64,000 nucleotides of DNA from Bacillus sp. ISL-51 (GTDB taxonomy: Bacteria > Bacillota > Bacilli > Bacillales > Bacillaceae). Each line of letters starts with the position of its first letter. The stretch's first letter is position 1. This document shows positions 8,465-18,157 of this stretch, one piece after another. Both the position numbers and the translations under genes were made by a program. The notes beneath the pieces are model-generated. The model did no database searches. It saw only the letters and a program-made list of their open reading frames with translations, and had not been told where the DNA came from. Location: the NCBI RefSeq assembly GCF_018613535.1, contig NZ_JAGGQB010000005.1, forward strand, positions 620,001-684,000, written 5' to 3'.

Positions 8465-8507
8465 CGGTGGACTGCCCTGATTATCTATTGATGTAGGAGC
8501 GAACATA

Positions 8508-9719
8508 ATGAGCAGAGAAAAAAGGCTTGAATTGAAGAAAGTTGAAACGAAACATTTAAAACAGTTTAACCAGCTGTTGCGTTATGTTTTCCAAGTAACG
8601 AACAGTAATTTGCATGAAGTGGGCTGGCAGGAACCCGAAATTGTGTCTGCGAAACTTCCTGTTTTGGAACAAGCACACGTATTAGGATGGTTTGATAAAG
8701 ATAAACTGGTTTCACAAGCGGCCGTATACCCTTTTCAAGTGCGAATCTTTAATAAAACGTATGAAATGGGCGGAGTGACGGGAGTCGGAACTTATCCCGA
8801 ATACGCCAATATGGGATTAATGGCTAAACTGCTATATAAATCTTTAGTCGATATGCGGAAGCGCGGACAATCCGTTTCCTACCTCTTCCCATACTCAATT
8901 CCTTACTACAGACGAAAAGGCTGGGAAATTATAAGCGATAAAATGACCTTTGAAGTGAAAGATTTTCAGCTTCCGAAAATGAGGACCGTTTTAGGAGAAG
9001 TTGAACGCGTAAATCCGGATCATGATGTGATCAAGGAAGTCTACAGCCGCTTCGCGCACCAAAACCATGCCGCAATGATCAGGAATGATTTAGCCTGGGA
9101 TGAATACTGGCGTTGGGATTTAGATGACCTCACAGCTGCGGTTTATTATGACCAATCCAGACAAGCGAACGGGTATGTGCTTTATTGGATCGCGGATGAA
9201 ATATTTCATATTAAAGAAATGGTTTATGTGAATGAAGAGGCGCGAAGAGGTTTGTGGAACTTTATATCGGCACACTTCTCTATGGTCACAAAAGTGGTGG
9301 GTAACAATTTTTCTAATGAACCGATTGCCTTTTTGTTGGAAGATGCCGAAATTAAGGAAACGATTTCTCCTTACTTTATGGCCCGTATTGTCGATATTGA
9401 ACAGTTTATCAATCAGTACCCTTTCAAACCCCAGAAAGAGGAACGGTCATGGTCGTTTACATTAGACGATCCGCTGCTTGAATGGAATCAAGGTGTCTTT
9501 ACCGTCGAGATCTCTCCTGAAGGAAAAGGAGTTTTAAGGCGCGGCGGTGATCCTGAAACAGCGAAAGCGGATATACAAACGATGACAGCATTATTATTTG
9601 CTTATCGGAAACCTGAATATCTTCACCGGATAGGCCGGCTGGAATGCAGCCTTGACACATTGGAATTAATTGAAGACCTGTTAGAAACACAAACCCCTTA
9701 TTTCTCAGATTACTTTTAA
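8508..9719 (+). CDS. Eis-like GNAT N-acetyltransferase
   Basis: 403 residues. It has the three-part Eis layout: an N-terminal GNAT domain with acetyl-CoA-binding VTGVGTYPEYANMGLMAKLL near residues 90-110, a second GNAT-like domain, and a C-terminal SCP2-like fold ending in the residues PYFSDYF, which fits the free C-terminal carboxylate used by Eis enzymes. Relatives acetylate amino groups of aminoglycosides or of other amines; the substrate here is unknown. AGGAG lies nine bases before the ATG. The gene is somewhat more AT-rich than its neighbours and has the inverted repeat at 8432-8464 in front of it. Confidence 0.82.
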   Translation: MSREKRLELKKVETKHLKQFNQLLRYVFQVTNSNLHEVGWQEPEIVSAKLPVLEQAHVLGWFDKDKLVSQAAVYPFQVRIFNKTYEMGGVTGVGTYPEYANMGLMAKLLYKSLVDMRKRGQSVSYLFPYSIPYYRRKGWEIISDKMTFEVKDFQLPKMRTVLGEVERVNPDHDVIKEVYSRFAHQNHAAMIRNDLAWDEYWRWDLDDLTAAVYYDQSRQANGYVLYWIADEIFHIKEMVYVNEEARRGLWNFISAHFSMVTKVVGNNFSNEPIAFLLEDAEIKETISPYFMARIVDIEQFINQYPFKPQKEERSWSFTLDDPLLEWNQGVFTVEISPEGKGVLRRGGDPETAKADIQTMTALLFAYRKPEYLHRIGRLECSLDTLELIEDLLETQTPYFSDYF

Positions 9720-9731
9720 TCAAGCGAATGA

Positions 9732-9761
9732 AAAACAACCCTCATCAGGGTTGTTTTTTTA
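9732..9761. terminator. Bidirectional terminator
   Basis: AAAACAACCCT-catc-AGGGTTGTTTT with flanking A and T runs, between the convergent acetyltransferase and MocR-type genes. Confidence 0.88.
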
Positions 9762-11174
9762 CGCACCAAACGGGAACCATGCTTTCCGAAGCTGACAGAT
9801 TCCTTCTTCGATTTCTTCCTCTGAAAGTCCGCCGAAGCCAAGGATGACCATCGATGTTTCAGGCTCCTTAGGGTTTATCCAATATGGTGATGTGTCATAT
9901 ACTCTGACACCTGCTGCTTGTGCTTTATCCACCAGTTCCGGCGCAGACCTGTCCTTCACGTTTACCAACAAATGCAGCCCCGCTTTTTGTCCGATGATTT
10001 CAATGTGCCGGCCCATCTGGTTTTGTAATGCCTGAATCAATGTTTGATGCTTTTTCTGATAAATTTTTCTCATTTTACGAATGTGGCTTTTAAAATAGCC
10101 TTCTTTCATAAATAAATATAATGCTTTTTGAATGATAGGTGATGCGGATTGACTGTAATTGATGAATGTATGATCGTACACATCAAGCAGCTTTTGCGGC
10201 AGGACAATATAGCTTAACCGCGCGGCAGGCAAAAATGATTTGGAGACCGTGCCTAAGTAAATGACATTGTCTTTTGCATCTAAAGCCTTTAACGAAGGGA
10301 TCGGACGGCCTTGATACCGAAATTCACTGTCATAGTCATCCTCGATAATATAGCTGTCGTGCTGATTTGCCCATTCCAATAGCGATAACCGCTTCTGAAT
10401 CGGAAGCACCATGCCGTACGGAAATTGATGGGAAGGCGTAATATACACGGCTTTTGCTTTTATTCTCTTAAGCTGTTCGATATCTATTCCGTCCTGTTCA
10501 AGGCGAATCGGCTTTACGGTCCAGCCATGATTGATAAAAACAGACCTGGCCCCCGCGTAACCCGGGTTCTCCATGGCGACGGAACGATCTTCAAAAGAGA
10601 GCAATTGAATCATAAGACTGAGAGCCTGCTGAGTGCCGGAACAGATTATGATTTGCTCCGGTGAACTCAGAACCCCTCTCGCCTGAAATAAATGGCCGGA
10701 TAATTCTGTTCTGAGGCCGATATCTCCTTTTCCATGATTGGACAGTAATAGCTTTTCCGGTTCATCGGTCAGCGCTTGATTTAAACACCGCTTCCACGTC
10801 TGCATGGGAAATGACTTCACATCAATGTCACCGTATCGGAAATCACAAATGATGTTTTCTTTCTCATCCTCAGCTGCTTCCGGTTTCTGCCTGATATTAC
10901 GGGAAGAAGGCAGGACAACAGGCTGCTCTAAGGGCAGGACAACCAGCCCGCTTCTCGGTTTACTTTCCGCATATCCTTCTGCCGCCAATTGCTGATACGC
11001 GTTTTCGACCGTATTTTTACTGATATGTAAATGCCCCGATAAATAACGGATGGAGGGCAGAAGCGCTCCTTCCGGAATGTCGCCGTCTTCTATTTTTTGT
11101 CTGATGTACTGATACAATTGCACGTAAATCGGAATGCCGTTTTTCTTTACTAATAAGGGAGTAAATTCTAACAT
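9759..11174 (-). CDS. MocR/GabR-family regulator (GntR wHTH fused to an aminotransferase-like domain)
   Basis: 471 residues. Residues 1-70 form a GntR-type winged helix (IPIYVQLYQYIRQKIEDGDI, then KNTVENAYQQLAAEGYAES). The remainder is a fold-type I aminotransferase-like domain with EDDYDSEFRY and the PLP-binding lysine at about residue 312 in VSKSFLPAARLSY. Such proteins sense PLP and an amine or amino acid and usually control the adjacent divergent gene, here the flavin/PNPOx-type gene at 11278. GGAGGT precedes the ATG at 11174; the upstream in-frame ATG lacks one. It is GabR-like in architecture, but the neighbour is not gabT, so the target differs. Confidence 0.88.
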   Translation of the reverse strand: MLEFTPLLVKKNGIPIYVQLYQYIRQKIEDGDIPEGALLPSIRYLSGHLHISKNTVENAYQQLAAEGYAESKPRSGLVVLPLEQPVVLPSSRNIRQKPEAAEDEKENIICDFRYGDIDVKSFPMQTWKRCLNQALTDEPEKLLLSNHGKGDIGLRTELSGHLFQARGVLSSPEQIIICSGTQQALSLMIQLLSFEDRSVAMENPGYAGARSVFINHGWTVKPIRLEQDGIDIEQLKRIKAKAVYITPSHQFPYGMVLPIQKRLSLLEWANQHDSYIIEDDYDSEFRYQGRPIPSLKALDAKDNVIYLGTVSKSFLPAARLSYIVLPQKLLDVYDHTFINYSQSASPIIQKALYLFMKEGYFKSHIRKMRKIYQKKHQTLIQALQNQMGRHIEIIGQKAGLHLLVNVKDRSAPELVDKAQAAGVRVYDTSPYWINPKEPETSMVILGFGGLSEEEIEEGICQLRKAWFPFGA

Positions 11175-11224
11175 AGGACCTCCATCTGACCTCATCCATT
11201 TTATCAAAATTGTCTCTTTTAGAA

Positions 11225-11254
11225 CGGACAGTGTTTCTATACAATCATTATAAC
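11225..11254 (+). promoter_or_regulatory. Candidate promoter of the PNPOx-like gene
   Basis: CGGACA (11225-11230) and TATAAC (11249-11254), 18 bases apart, in the divergent region where a MocR-type regulator would bind. Confidence 0.4.
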
Positions 11255-11277
11255 CTATAGATGAGGAGAGAGATTAC

Positions 11278-11829
11278 ATGAAACCATATGTACGGGCATC
11301 CCACAAAGAATGTACGGATCAGACGCGCATTGATGATTTTTTAACGAAGACTCAGATCGGGTACCTCGGATTGGCAGATCAGGATATACCTTACGTTATC
11401 CCCTTAAATTTTATATGGAAGGAAGGCTGCTTCTTTTTTCACGGAGCGTCTGAAGGAAGAAAAATCGATATGATCCATACAAATCCGAAAGCCTGCTTCA
11501 CCGTAAGCGAACAGTACGGAACGATGGTCAGCCCCATTCCGGCAAAAACAGATACTGCATATATGAGTGTCGTCGCGGGGGGAACTGTTGAGATGGTCAC
11601 TGACGCAGACGAAGGAACCGCCGTGATGCAGGCGATGCTTGATAAATATGTTCCGAACTATTATCAGACGCCCCTCTCAAAAACACACGTTGAAAAATAT
11701 CGTTCTTCCTTAGGAAGCAAAACCGTCGTATGGAAAATCAAACCTTTGCATATAACCGCAAAAGAAAACCAACTAGATGAACAAAAGAAATTCTATCCGG
11801 GCCGTACGGTTCAACAGGATAACAGCTGA
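11278..11829 (+). CDS. Pyridoxamine 5'-phosphate oxidase-like / NimA-type flavoprotein
   Basis: 183 residues with the split-barrel flavin fold typical of the PNPOx-like and nitroimidazole-resistance (Nim) groups: IDDFLTKTQIGYLGLADQ, then IPYVIPLNFIW, then FFFHGASEGRKIDMI, and a MSVVAGGTVEMVTD strand. Members bind FMN (or haem or F420) and reduce small molecules. The divergent MocR-type gene probably controls it in response to a B6-related signal; this is inferred from the arrangement. GAGGAGAG precedes the ATG. Confidence 0.82.
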   Translation: MKPYVRASHKECTDQTRIDDFLTKTQIGYLGLADQDIPYVIPLNFIWKEGCFFFHGASEGRKIDMIHTNPKACFTVSEQYGTMVSPIPAKTDTAYMSVVAGGTVEMVTDADEGTAVMQAMLDKYVPNYYQTPLSKTHVEKYRSSLGSKTVVWKIKPLHITAKENQLDEQKKFYPGRTVQQDNS

Positions 11830-11855
11830 AAAAACCCTTCAAAGAAAGGGTTTTT
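11829..11855. terminator. Bidirectional terminator between the PNPOx-like gene and alkA
   Basis: AAAAACCCTT-caaag-AAAGGGTTTTT with A and T tracts on both sides. Confidence 0.85.
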
Positions 11856-11862
11856 CAGTCAC

Positions 11863-12780
11863 TCAATAAAGCACCCGCCACAAATAAAATGTCGCGTAGG
11901 ATTCCCAATTCCTCCACTGAGAAGCGTACTCCGTTATTTCTTCTTTTGTAGGTTTTCTGTCCATCCCTGCCAGCGTTTTAATCGAATTGATTAATCCGAT
12001 ATCGTCAATCGGAAAGGCATTCGGAAAACGCAGACAGCGCATTAATACATAGTTGGCCGTCCATGGGCCAATGCCGCGGATCTTTATCAAACTTTTTTCT
12101 GCGCGCTTGAAATCTTTCATATTCAGTAATCTATCTTTCGATAACCTCCCCTCGGCCATTAACTGGGCGATGCCGATGATATATTCACTTTTCTTTACCG
12201 TCATTTTCATATCGGCAAGGTCTTCTGGCATGAGTTTGGCGATCTTGTCGAATGTCGGAAACATCCAGTATTTTTTTGAATTCCACTCCATTGCTTCACC
12301 AAATTTTTCAACAAATCTTCTTTTTAATGTGTATGCATATGTTAAGTTAATTTGCTGGCCGATGACGCCCCAGCACATAGCCTCAAACAAATCAGGAATG
12401 CCCACATTACGCAGCCCATAGAAATCCTCAATCGGCTTCTTCAGCAGCGGATCGTTTTTTGCCATTTCGTAAAAAGGGGTAAGATCGCTCTCGAGATCAA
12501 ACCACTCTATAATATACGCCTCAATGAGATCACGCTGCCGCTCTTCTTCCGGTCCTGCTCCGCCCAGAAAATGAACGGCTAACTGATGCTGATCATTTGC
12601 GCTGATCTGCACTAACGACCGAATGTCTCCCACGGCAATGACCCGTGTGATCGTTTCTTCTTCAATTTCAAACATACACTCGTTTTTTTCACGCATTAAA
12701 TAGCCAAGATTTGCTTTAAAATTAAATGTTTCCGGAAGATTGATCAGCATGATATCTTCATTTAATTGATTTTCATCCAT
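11863..12780 (-). CDS. alkA: DNA-3-methyladenine glycosylase II (AlkA)
   Basis: 305 residues. It removes alkylated purines from DNA to begin base excision repair. The helix-hairpin-helix lies in IKIRGIGPWTANYVLMRCLR, and the catalytic aspartate is one of the pair near residues 259-260 in FPIDDIGL, completing the HhH-GPD fold; the N-terminal AlkA-type beta domain precedes it. Similarity to B. subtilis AlkA is strong. In strain 168 alkA sits next to adaA/adaB; no ada gene is visible here, so the adaptive-response link is not evident. GAGGAGG precedes the ATG at 12780. Confidence 0.9.
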   Translation of the reverse strand: MDENQLNEDIMLINLPETFNFKANLGYLMREKNECMFEIEEETITRVIAVGDIRSLVQISANDQHQLAVHFLGGAGPEEERQRDLIEAYIIEWFDLESDLTPFYEMAKNDPLLKKPIEDFYGLRNVGIPDLFEAMCWGVIGQQINLTYAYTLKRRFVEKFGEAMEWNSKKYWMFPTFDKIAKLMPEDLADMKMTVKKSEYIIGIAQLMAEGRLSKDRLLNMKDFKRAEKSLIKIRGIGPWTANYVLMRCLRFPNAFPIDDIGLINSIKTLAGMDRKPTKEEITEYASQWRNWESYATFYLWRVLY

Positions 12781-12889
12781 ATCGGAACCTCCTCGTAAGC
12801 CCGTCACTTCGTTTTAACACATAACTGGGCGGGACGCTTTTGATATGTTGCTGTTTTATTCTTACTTTCTATCAAGCATTTGATAGAAC

Positions 12890-12920
12890 AAAAAAAAGCC
12901 CTCCCCAAAAGGAAAGGGCC
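12890..12920 (-). terminator. Terminator of comK
   Basis: On the minus strand GCCCT...AGGGC is followed by a run of seven or more T. Confidence 0.75.
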
Positions 12921-12944
12921 CGTCCCTTCACATCACGTCTTTCT

Positions 12945-13523
12945 CTAATACCTCTCCCCCAGCTCCCGCAAAATAAAATCATAGATCATCCGCGTCCGCT
13001 CTTCCTTCGGGTATAGCATGAACTCCTGCCGTTTTGGGATGTGGCTGCCCATTCTGTCCTGGAAGGTGGTTCTGAGATAGGCGGTTCTGTATACCTGGTT
13101 CTCGAAAGAATGAAAAGACACTTCAAGCTCCATCGTTTTACCGTTTGAGAAAGTGACCGACGTGTCGTCGAATTCCGTGGGTTTGAATTCCTTGACGTGC
13201 ACGTGGGAGATCCAGCCGCATTGGGGCCTTGTTGAAGAAAGGGTAGGGAATAAAAAGATGTGATTTGAAGGGTCCACCATAATCGGCGGTTTGTGAGAAA
13301 TTTTTATCGCTTCATACGTTCCCGCTTTTCTTCCCGCATAGCTGGAACCGAAATAGCGGCAGCTTCTGTCAATGATGTGAATCGGCTTCATGCTGACATA
13401 AAGAACGCAGTCTTTTTCAATGATTTTCGAGCCCATTCTTCCGTCTACTTCCTCCGGCAAGAGGGCGATTGTTGAGCGGTTTACTTCATAGCTTTCTAAG
13501 GGTGCGTGTGTTTTCTGGCACAT
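12945..13523 (-). CDS. comK: Competence transcription factor ComK
   Basis: 192 residues, nearly the same as B. subtilis ComK throughout, including DRSCRYFGSSYAGRKAGTYE and the C-terminal segment FILRELGERY needed for MecA/ClpCP-mediated turnover in B. subtilis. It activates late competence genes by binding paired AT-boxes and activates its own promoter; such a pair lies at 13616-13672. GGAGG precedes the ATG. The gene stands alone, divergent from yhzC, with its own terminator. Confidence 0.97.
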   Translation of the reverse strand: MCQKTHAPLESYEVNRSTIALLPEEVDGRMGSKIIEKDCVLYVSMKPIHIIDRSCRYFGSSYAGRKAGTYEAIKISHKPPIMVDPSNHIFLFPTLSSTRPQCGWISHVHVKEFKPTEFDDTSVTFSNGKTMELEVSFHSFENQVYRTAYLRTTFQDRMGSHIPKRQEFMLYPKEERTRMIYDFILRELGERY

Positions 13524-13837
13524 GATGTGCAGCCTCCAATCCTTTTTTTCAAAATTTATACTAATAATCTATCATCTGTAATCGGAAAACGACAGGTTTT
13601 TTTTGAAAATAGCTCAAAATCATCTTTTAATGATATATTTTAGTCATAAATCACTACTTAAATATCATTTTTTCGTCAGTTTCACATAAATTATCCCCTG
13701 CATTTTTTCGTTTTTTCGGCAATTTGCAGGATATGTCGATATATTTTCAAGTATTAGTTGTCTAAAAATTATAAAAATTAATTGATTTTTCCGGTCGATA
13801 TCCATATACTATAAAAAAGGCATTGGGGGGATTCTTT
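13524..13837. promoter_or_regulatory. comK-yhzC divergent control region
   Basis: A 314-base gap, very AT-rich. It holds the ComK boxes (see the entry at 13616) and promoters for both genes. In B. subtilis Rok, CodY, AbrB and DegU also act at the comK promoter; I cannot place those sites with confidence here. I see no open reading frame or RNA gene. Confidence 0.7.
13616..13672 (-). promoter_or_regulatory. ComK K-box (two AT-boxes, 31-base spacer)
   Basis: AAAA-tcatc-TTTT at 13616-13628 matches the AT-box perfectly; AAAT-atcat-TTTT at 13660-13672 matches 7 of 8. They are separated by exactly 31 bases, the spacing known for the comK promoter itself (8 or 18 at other targets). The site lies 93-149 bases upstream of comK. 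Confidence 0.8.
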
Positions 13838-14071
13838 ATGAAAGAGAAAAAATCGTACACTGAGCTCATGAAGTCCCGCAACACGCAAAAAACAAATGAA
13901 TTCGATGTGACAATGGCCGATATTTACATTCAAATGGTGCTCGATGAATCCTTGTTTAAGCGTCGGCTCACCATGCTGACAGACCAAATCAATAAAGCGC
14001 TTGATAATAAAGATAAAGAAGCGTTCCTTACGCTTTCTAAAGAATATGCAGCACTCAAACAGAGTGAATAA
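13838..14071 (+). CDS. yhzC: Small IDEAL-domain protein
   Basis: 77 residues, charged. The core DVTMADIYIQMVLDESLFKR and the following helix KRRLTMLTDQINKALDNKDK match the IDEAL domain family, named for a conserved I-D-E-A-L-like motif; relatives in competence and sporulation contexts may bind ClpC/MecA-like partners, but the function of YhzC is unknown. GGGGGG lies seven bases before the ATG at 13838. It is divergent from comK and shares its AT-rich control region. Confidence 0.82.
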   Translation: MKEKKSYTELMKSRNTQKTNEFDVTMADIYIQMVLDESLFKRRLTMLTDQINKALDNKDKEAFLTLSKEYAALKQSE

Positions 14072-14097
14072 GCCAATCCATATGGATTGGCTTTTTT
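14071..14097 (+). terminator. Terminator of yhzC
   Basis: AGCCAATCC-atat-GGATTGGCT followed by a T-run, directly after the stop codon and facing convergent yhxC. Confidence 0.9.
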
Positions 14098-14100
14098 AGA

Positions 14101-14958
14101 TTATCCGTTCACAATGGTGCCGCCGTTCACGTGAATCGTCTGCCCCGTGACGTATGTCGAATCGTCGCTTGCTAAGTATAAATAACTCGGTGCTAATTCA
14201 ACCGGCTGGCCCGGGCGCTCCATCGGTACATCTGAACCGAATACTTCCACTTCCTTCTCGGAAAAGCTCGCCGGAATAAGCGGCGTCCAAATAGGGCCGG
14301 GAGCAACCGCGTTAACACGGATGCCCTGTTTGACCAATGATTGGGAAAGTGACCTCGTAAATGTAACGATGGCTCCTTTTGTTGCTGAATAGTCAATTAA
14401 GGTTTTATGACCCTTATAAGCGGTAATGGAAGCCGTATTAATGATCGAACTTCCTTTTTTCAGATGCGGCAGCACGGCCTTTGTTAAGTAAAACATTGAA
14501 AAAATATTCGTTTGGAACGTTCTGATGAGCTGGTGGCTTGTGATTTTCTCAATGCCCGGCTGCACGTGCTGCTCTCCCGCATTGTTGACTAAGATGTCAA
14601 TGGAAGGAAAGGCTTGGCTGGCCTGACGAATGACATCATTGCAAAAGGCTTCATCCCCGACATCGCCTGCTATGAGCAGGCACTTTGCCCCTTCTTTTTC
14701 AACATATTGCTTCGTCTCTTCCGCATCCTGATGCTCATCAAAATATACGATCACCACATTTGCGCCTTCTTTTGCAAATAAGACGGAAACGGCGCGTCCG
14801 ATCCCGCTGTCGCCTCCCGTAATAATCGCCGTTTTTCCTTCAAGTTTTTTCGCTGCTTTCGGCTTATCAAAAACCGGGCGGGGGTCCATTACATATTCAA
14901 ATCCGGGCTGCCGGTTTTGATGCTGCGGCGGTAAAGTTTTCTTTTTTTGATTCGCCAA
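14101..14958 (-). CDS. yhxC: Short-chain dehydrogenase/reductase
   Basis: 285 residues. It shows the SDR pattern: cofactor loop [10 protein letters not shown] near residues 48-57, NNAG near 130, and the catalytic Ser/Tyr/Lys with YSATKGA. An N-terminal extension of about 40 residues ([14 protein letters not shown]) marks the subgroup often annotated as YhdF/YhxD-like or general stress dehydrogenases. The substrate is unknown. The TTG at 14958 follows AAAGGAG at good distance; the GTG nine bases upstream overlaps that site. Divergent from yhfW. Confidence 0.87.
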   Translation of the reverse strand: MANQKKKTLPPQHQNRQPGFEYVMDPRPVFDKPKAAKKLEGKTAIITGGDSGIGRAVSVLFAKEGANVVIVYFDEHQDAEETKQYVEKEGAKCLLIAGDVGDEAFCNDVIRQASQAFPSIDILVNNAGEQHVQPGIEKITSHQLIRTFQTNIFSMFYLTKAVLPHLKKGSSIINTASITAYKGHKTLIDYSATKGAIVTFTRSLSQSLVKQGIRVNAVAPGPIWTPLIPASFSEKEVEVFGSDVPMERPGQPVELAPSYLYLASDDSTYVTGQTIHVNGGTIVNG

Positions 14959-15083
14959 TCTGATCACTCCTTTACATTAATTACTATATTATGAGTAATT
15001 CGAGCATCTTATACGGTCGTTTCATGTATGAATAAACGCATAATGGAAAAATTAAGAATATACAACAGAGGAGGTAATCCGAC

Positions 15084-16607
15084 TTGACCACTTTTTCAAA
15101 CGAGGAACCGGCTTCTTATTGGAGGAAGTCGGCTGACATCCCTTCCTTCCCAGCCTTAACTAAAGATACAGAGTGTGATGTGGCGATCATCGGCGGAGGG
15201 ATTACGGGCCTTACGACGGCATATGAGCTGACCAAAAGAGGTTTCCGTGTCGCTGTCATTGAAGCCGATCAGATTTTGAACGGGACAACGGCGGGCACCA
15301 CCGCCAAAATCACCGCTCAGCATGATTTCATTTACGCAGATCTCATTCAGCAGCTCGGCCTCACCAGCGCCAGATTATATTTTGAGGCACATCTTCACGC
15401 AATGGACTATATGAAACAGCTCATAAAGGACAACTCCATTGCATGCGAGCTGACCGCGCAAGACGCCTGCCTTTATACAAATACGGAATCAGGCGTCAAA
15501 AAAATCCGCAGCGAGCAGGAGGCATACACAAAGCTCGGCATTGAACATGAGCTGGTCAAAGAGCTTCCCGTCCCCGTCGATTGCAAACTTGGCCTTGCGA
15601 TGAAGAATCAGGCGCAATTTCACCCGCTTTTATATGTCTCGGCTCTCGTTCAGGAGATGGTCAAAAACGGTGCGCAGATTTTTGAACAGACGGCCGCGAT
15701 AGATATTAAAAAAGAACCGCAGCCGGAAGTCGTCACGAAAAACAGACACGGAATCAAGTGCAAATATATAGTCTGCTCTTCCCACTTCCCCTTTTATGAC
15801 GGAGGCGGGCTGTATGCTGCAAGAATGTATGCCAGCAGATCATACGTCTTGGCGGTAAAACCGAAACACCCGTACCCGGAGGGCATGTTTCTCAGCATCG
15901 ATAAGCCTGCCAGATCATTGCGCTATACGACGATGAACGGTGAAAAGCTGGTGCTCGTCGGCGGCGAAAGCCATAAAACAGGCCAGGGAAAACCGCCGTC
16001 CGAGCACTATGAAGCGCTGAAGCAATTTGCGGAAGACACAATCGGAATTGAGAGCATTCCGTATCATTGGTCTGCCCAAGACCTTGTCACTATCGACAAA
16101 ATTCCGTTTATCGGGCCGATTTCAGGTAATGAAGAACATATTTTAACCGCGACCGGGTTTAAAAAATGGGGCATGACAAGCTCCGCGCTTGCGGCCAGTC
16201 TTTTGGCTGACCATATTGAAAACAAAAAAAATCCGTTTTCTTCTTTGTTCACGCCGTCCCGCTTCCATCCTGATCCGGGGCTGAAGAAACTGTTTTCTTA
16301 TAATACAGACGTGGCCAAACACCTCATAGCGGGCAAGCTTGAAAAGCCTGACGATTCACCGGATGAACTTGCACCCGGAGAAGGAAAAATCGTGACGGTA
16401 AACGGCAAACGGGCCGGAGCCTATAAAGATGAACAAGGCTGCCTGCACCTTGTCGACACGACGTGCACTCATTTAGGCTGTGAAGTTGAATGGAATGACG
16501 GCGAACACACATGGGACTGCCCCTGCCACGGCTCCCGATTCACACCTGACGGCAAAGTTGCCGAAGGCCCCGCTGTAAAGCCGTTGAAAAAGATCAGCCC
16601 AGATTGA
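15084..16607 (+). CDS. yhfW: FAD-dependent oxidoreductase with C-terminal Rieske domain
   Basis: 507 residues. An N-terminal DAO-type FAD domain begins IIGGGITGLTTAYELTKRG (residues 35-53); a C-terminal Rieske domain (about 410-507) binds a 2Fe-2S cluster through CTHLGC and CPCHGS, with the two Cys-His pairs intact. The fusion suggests electron passage between flavin and cluster. The substrate is unknown. The TTG start follows GAGGAGGTAATC. The gene stands alone and ends with a terminator before hemAT. Confidence 0.9.
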   Translation: MTTFSNEEPASYWRKSADIPSFPALTKDTECDVAIIGGGITGLTTAYELTKRGFRVAVIEADQILNGTTAGTTAKITAQHDFIYADLIQQLGLTSARLYFEAHLHAMDYMKQLIKDNSIACELTAQDACLYTNTESGVKKIRSEQEAYTKLGIEHELVKELPVPVDCKLGLAMKNQAQFHPLLYVSALVQEMVKNGAQIFEQTAAIDIKKEPQPEVVTKNRHGIKCKYIVCSSHFPFYDGGGLYAARMYASRSYVLAVKPKHPYPEGMFLSIDKPARSLRYTTMNGEKLVLVGGESHKTGQGKPPSEHYEALKQFAEDTIGIESIPYHWSAQDLVTIDKIPFIGPISGNEEHILTATGFKKWGMTSSALAASLLADHIENKKNPFSSLFTPSRFHPDPGLKKLFSYNTDVAKHLIAGKLEKPDDSPDELAPGEGKIVTVNGKRAGAYKDEQGCLHLVDTTCTHLGCEVEWNDGEHTWDCPCHGSRFTPDGKVAEGPAVKPLKKISPD

Positions 16608-16642
16608 TAAAACCATTCTGTACCGAATGGTTTTATTTTTTT
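16608..16642 (+). terminator. Terminator of yhfW
   Basis: AAAACCATTC-tgtacc-GAATGGTTTT followed by a T-rich run. Confidence 0.85.
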
Positions 16643-16666
16643 TCTGCATATAAAATATTTTAATAA

Positions 16667-18031
<1,365 letters not shown>

Positions 18032-18038
18032 AAAAAGA

Positions 18039-18072
18039 CAGACCAGCCTTTTTTATCAAGGCTGGTCTTTTT
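18039..18072 (+). terminator. Terminator of hemAT
   Basis: GACCAGCCTT-tttatc-AAGGCTGGTC followed by a T-run. Confidence 0.92.
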
Positions 18073-18074
18073 AA

Positions 18075-18126
18075 TGTTAACTTTCAATAAAATAAAGTTG
18101 ACATATAAACAAGCTCGCTTTATTGT
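18075..18126 (+). promoter_or_regulatory. BirA operator and promoter of bioY2-yhfT-yhfS
   Basis: TGTTAAC (18075-18081), 15 bases, then GTTGACA (18097-18103), an inverted pair with the size and spacing of Bacillus BirA operators. The right arm includes a consensus -35 TTGACA (18098-18103) with a weak -10 TATTGT 17 bases on. Biotin-loaded BirA would therefore repress the unit. Confidence 0.8.
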
Positions 18127-18157
18127 ATAAACATATTTTATATAGCTGGAGGAAAGA

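Noticed and set aside
13524-13837. AT-rich comK upstream region as a possible insertion remnant
   Set aside because: The AT-boxes and divergent promoters explain it; no terminal repeats or transposase fragments.
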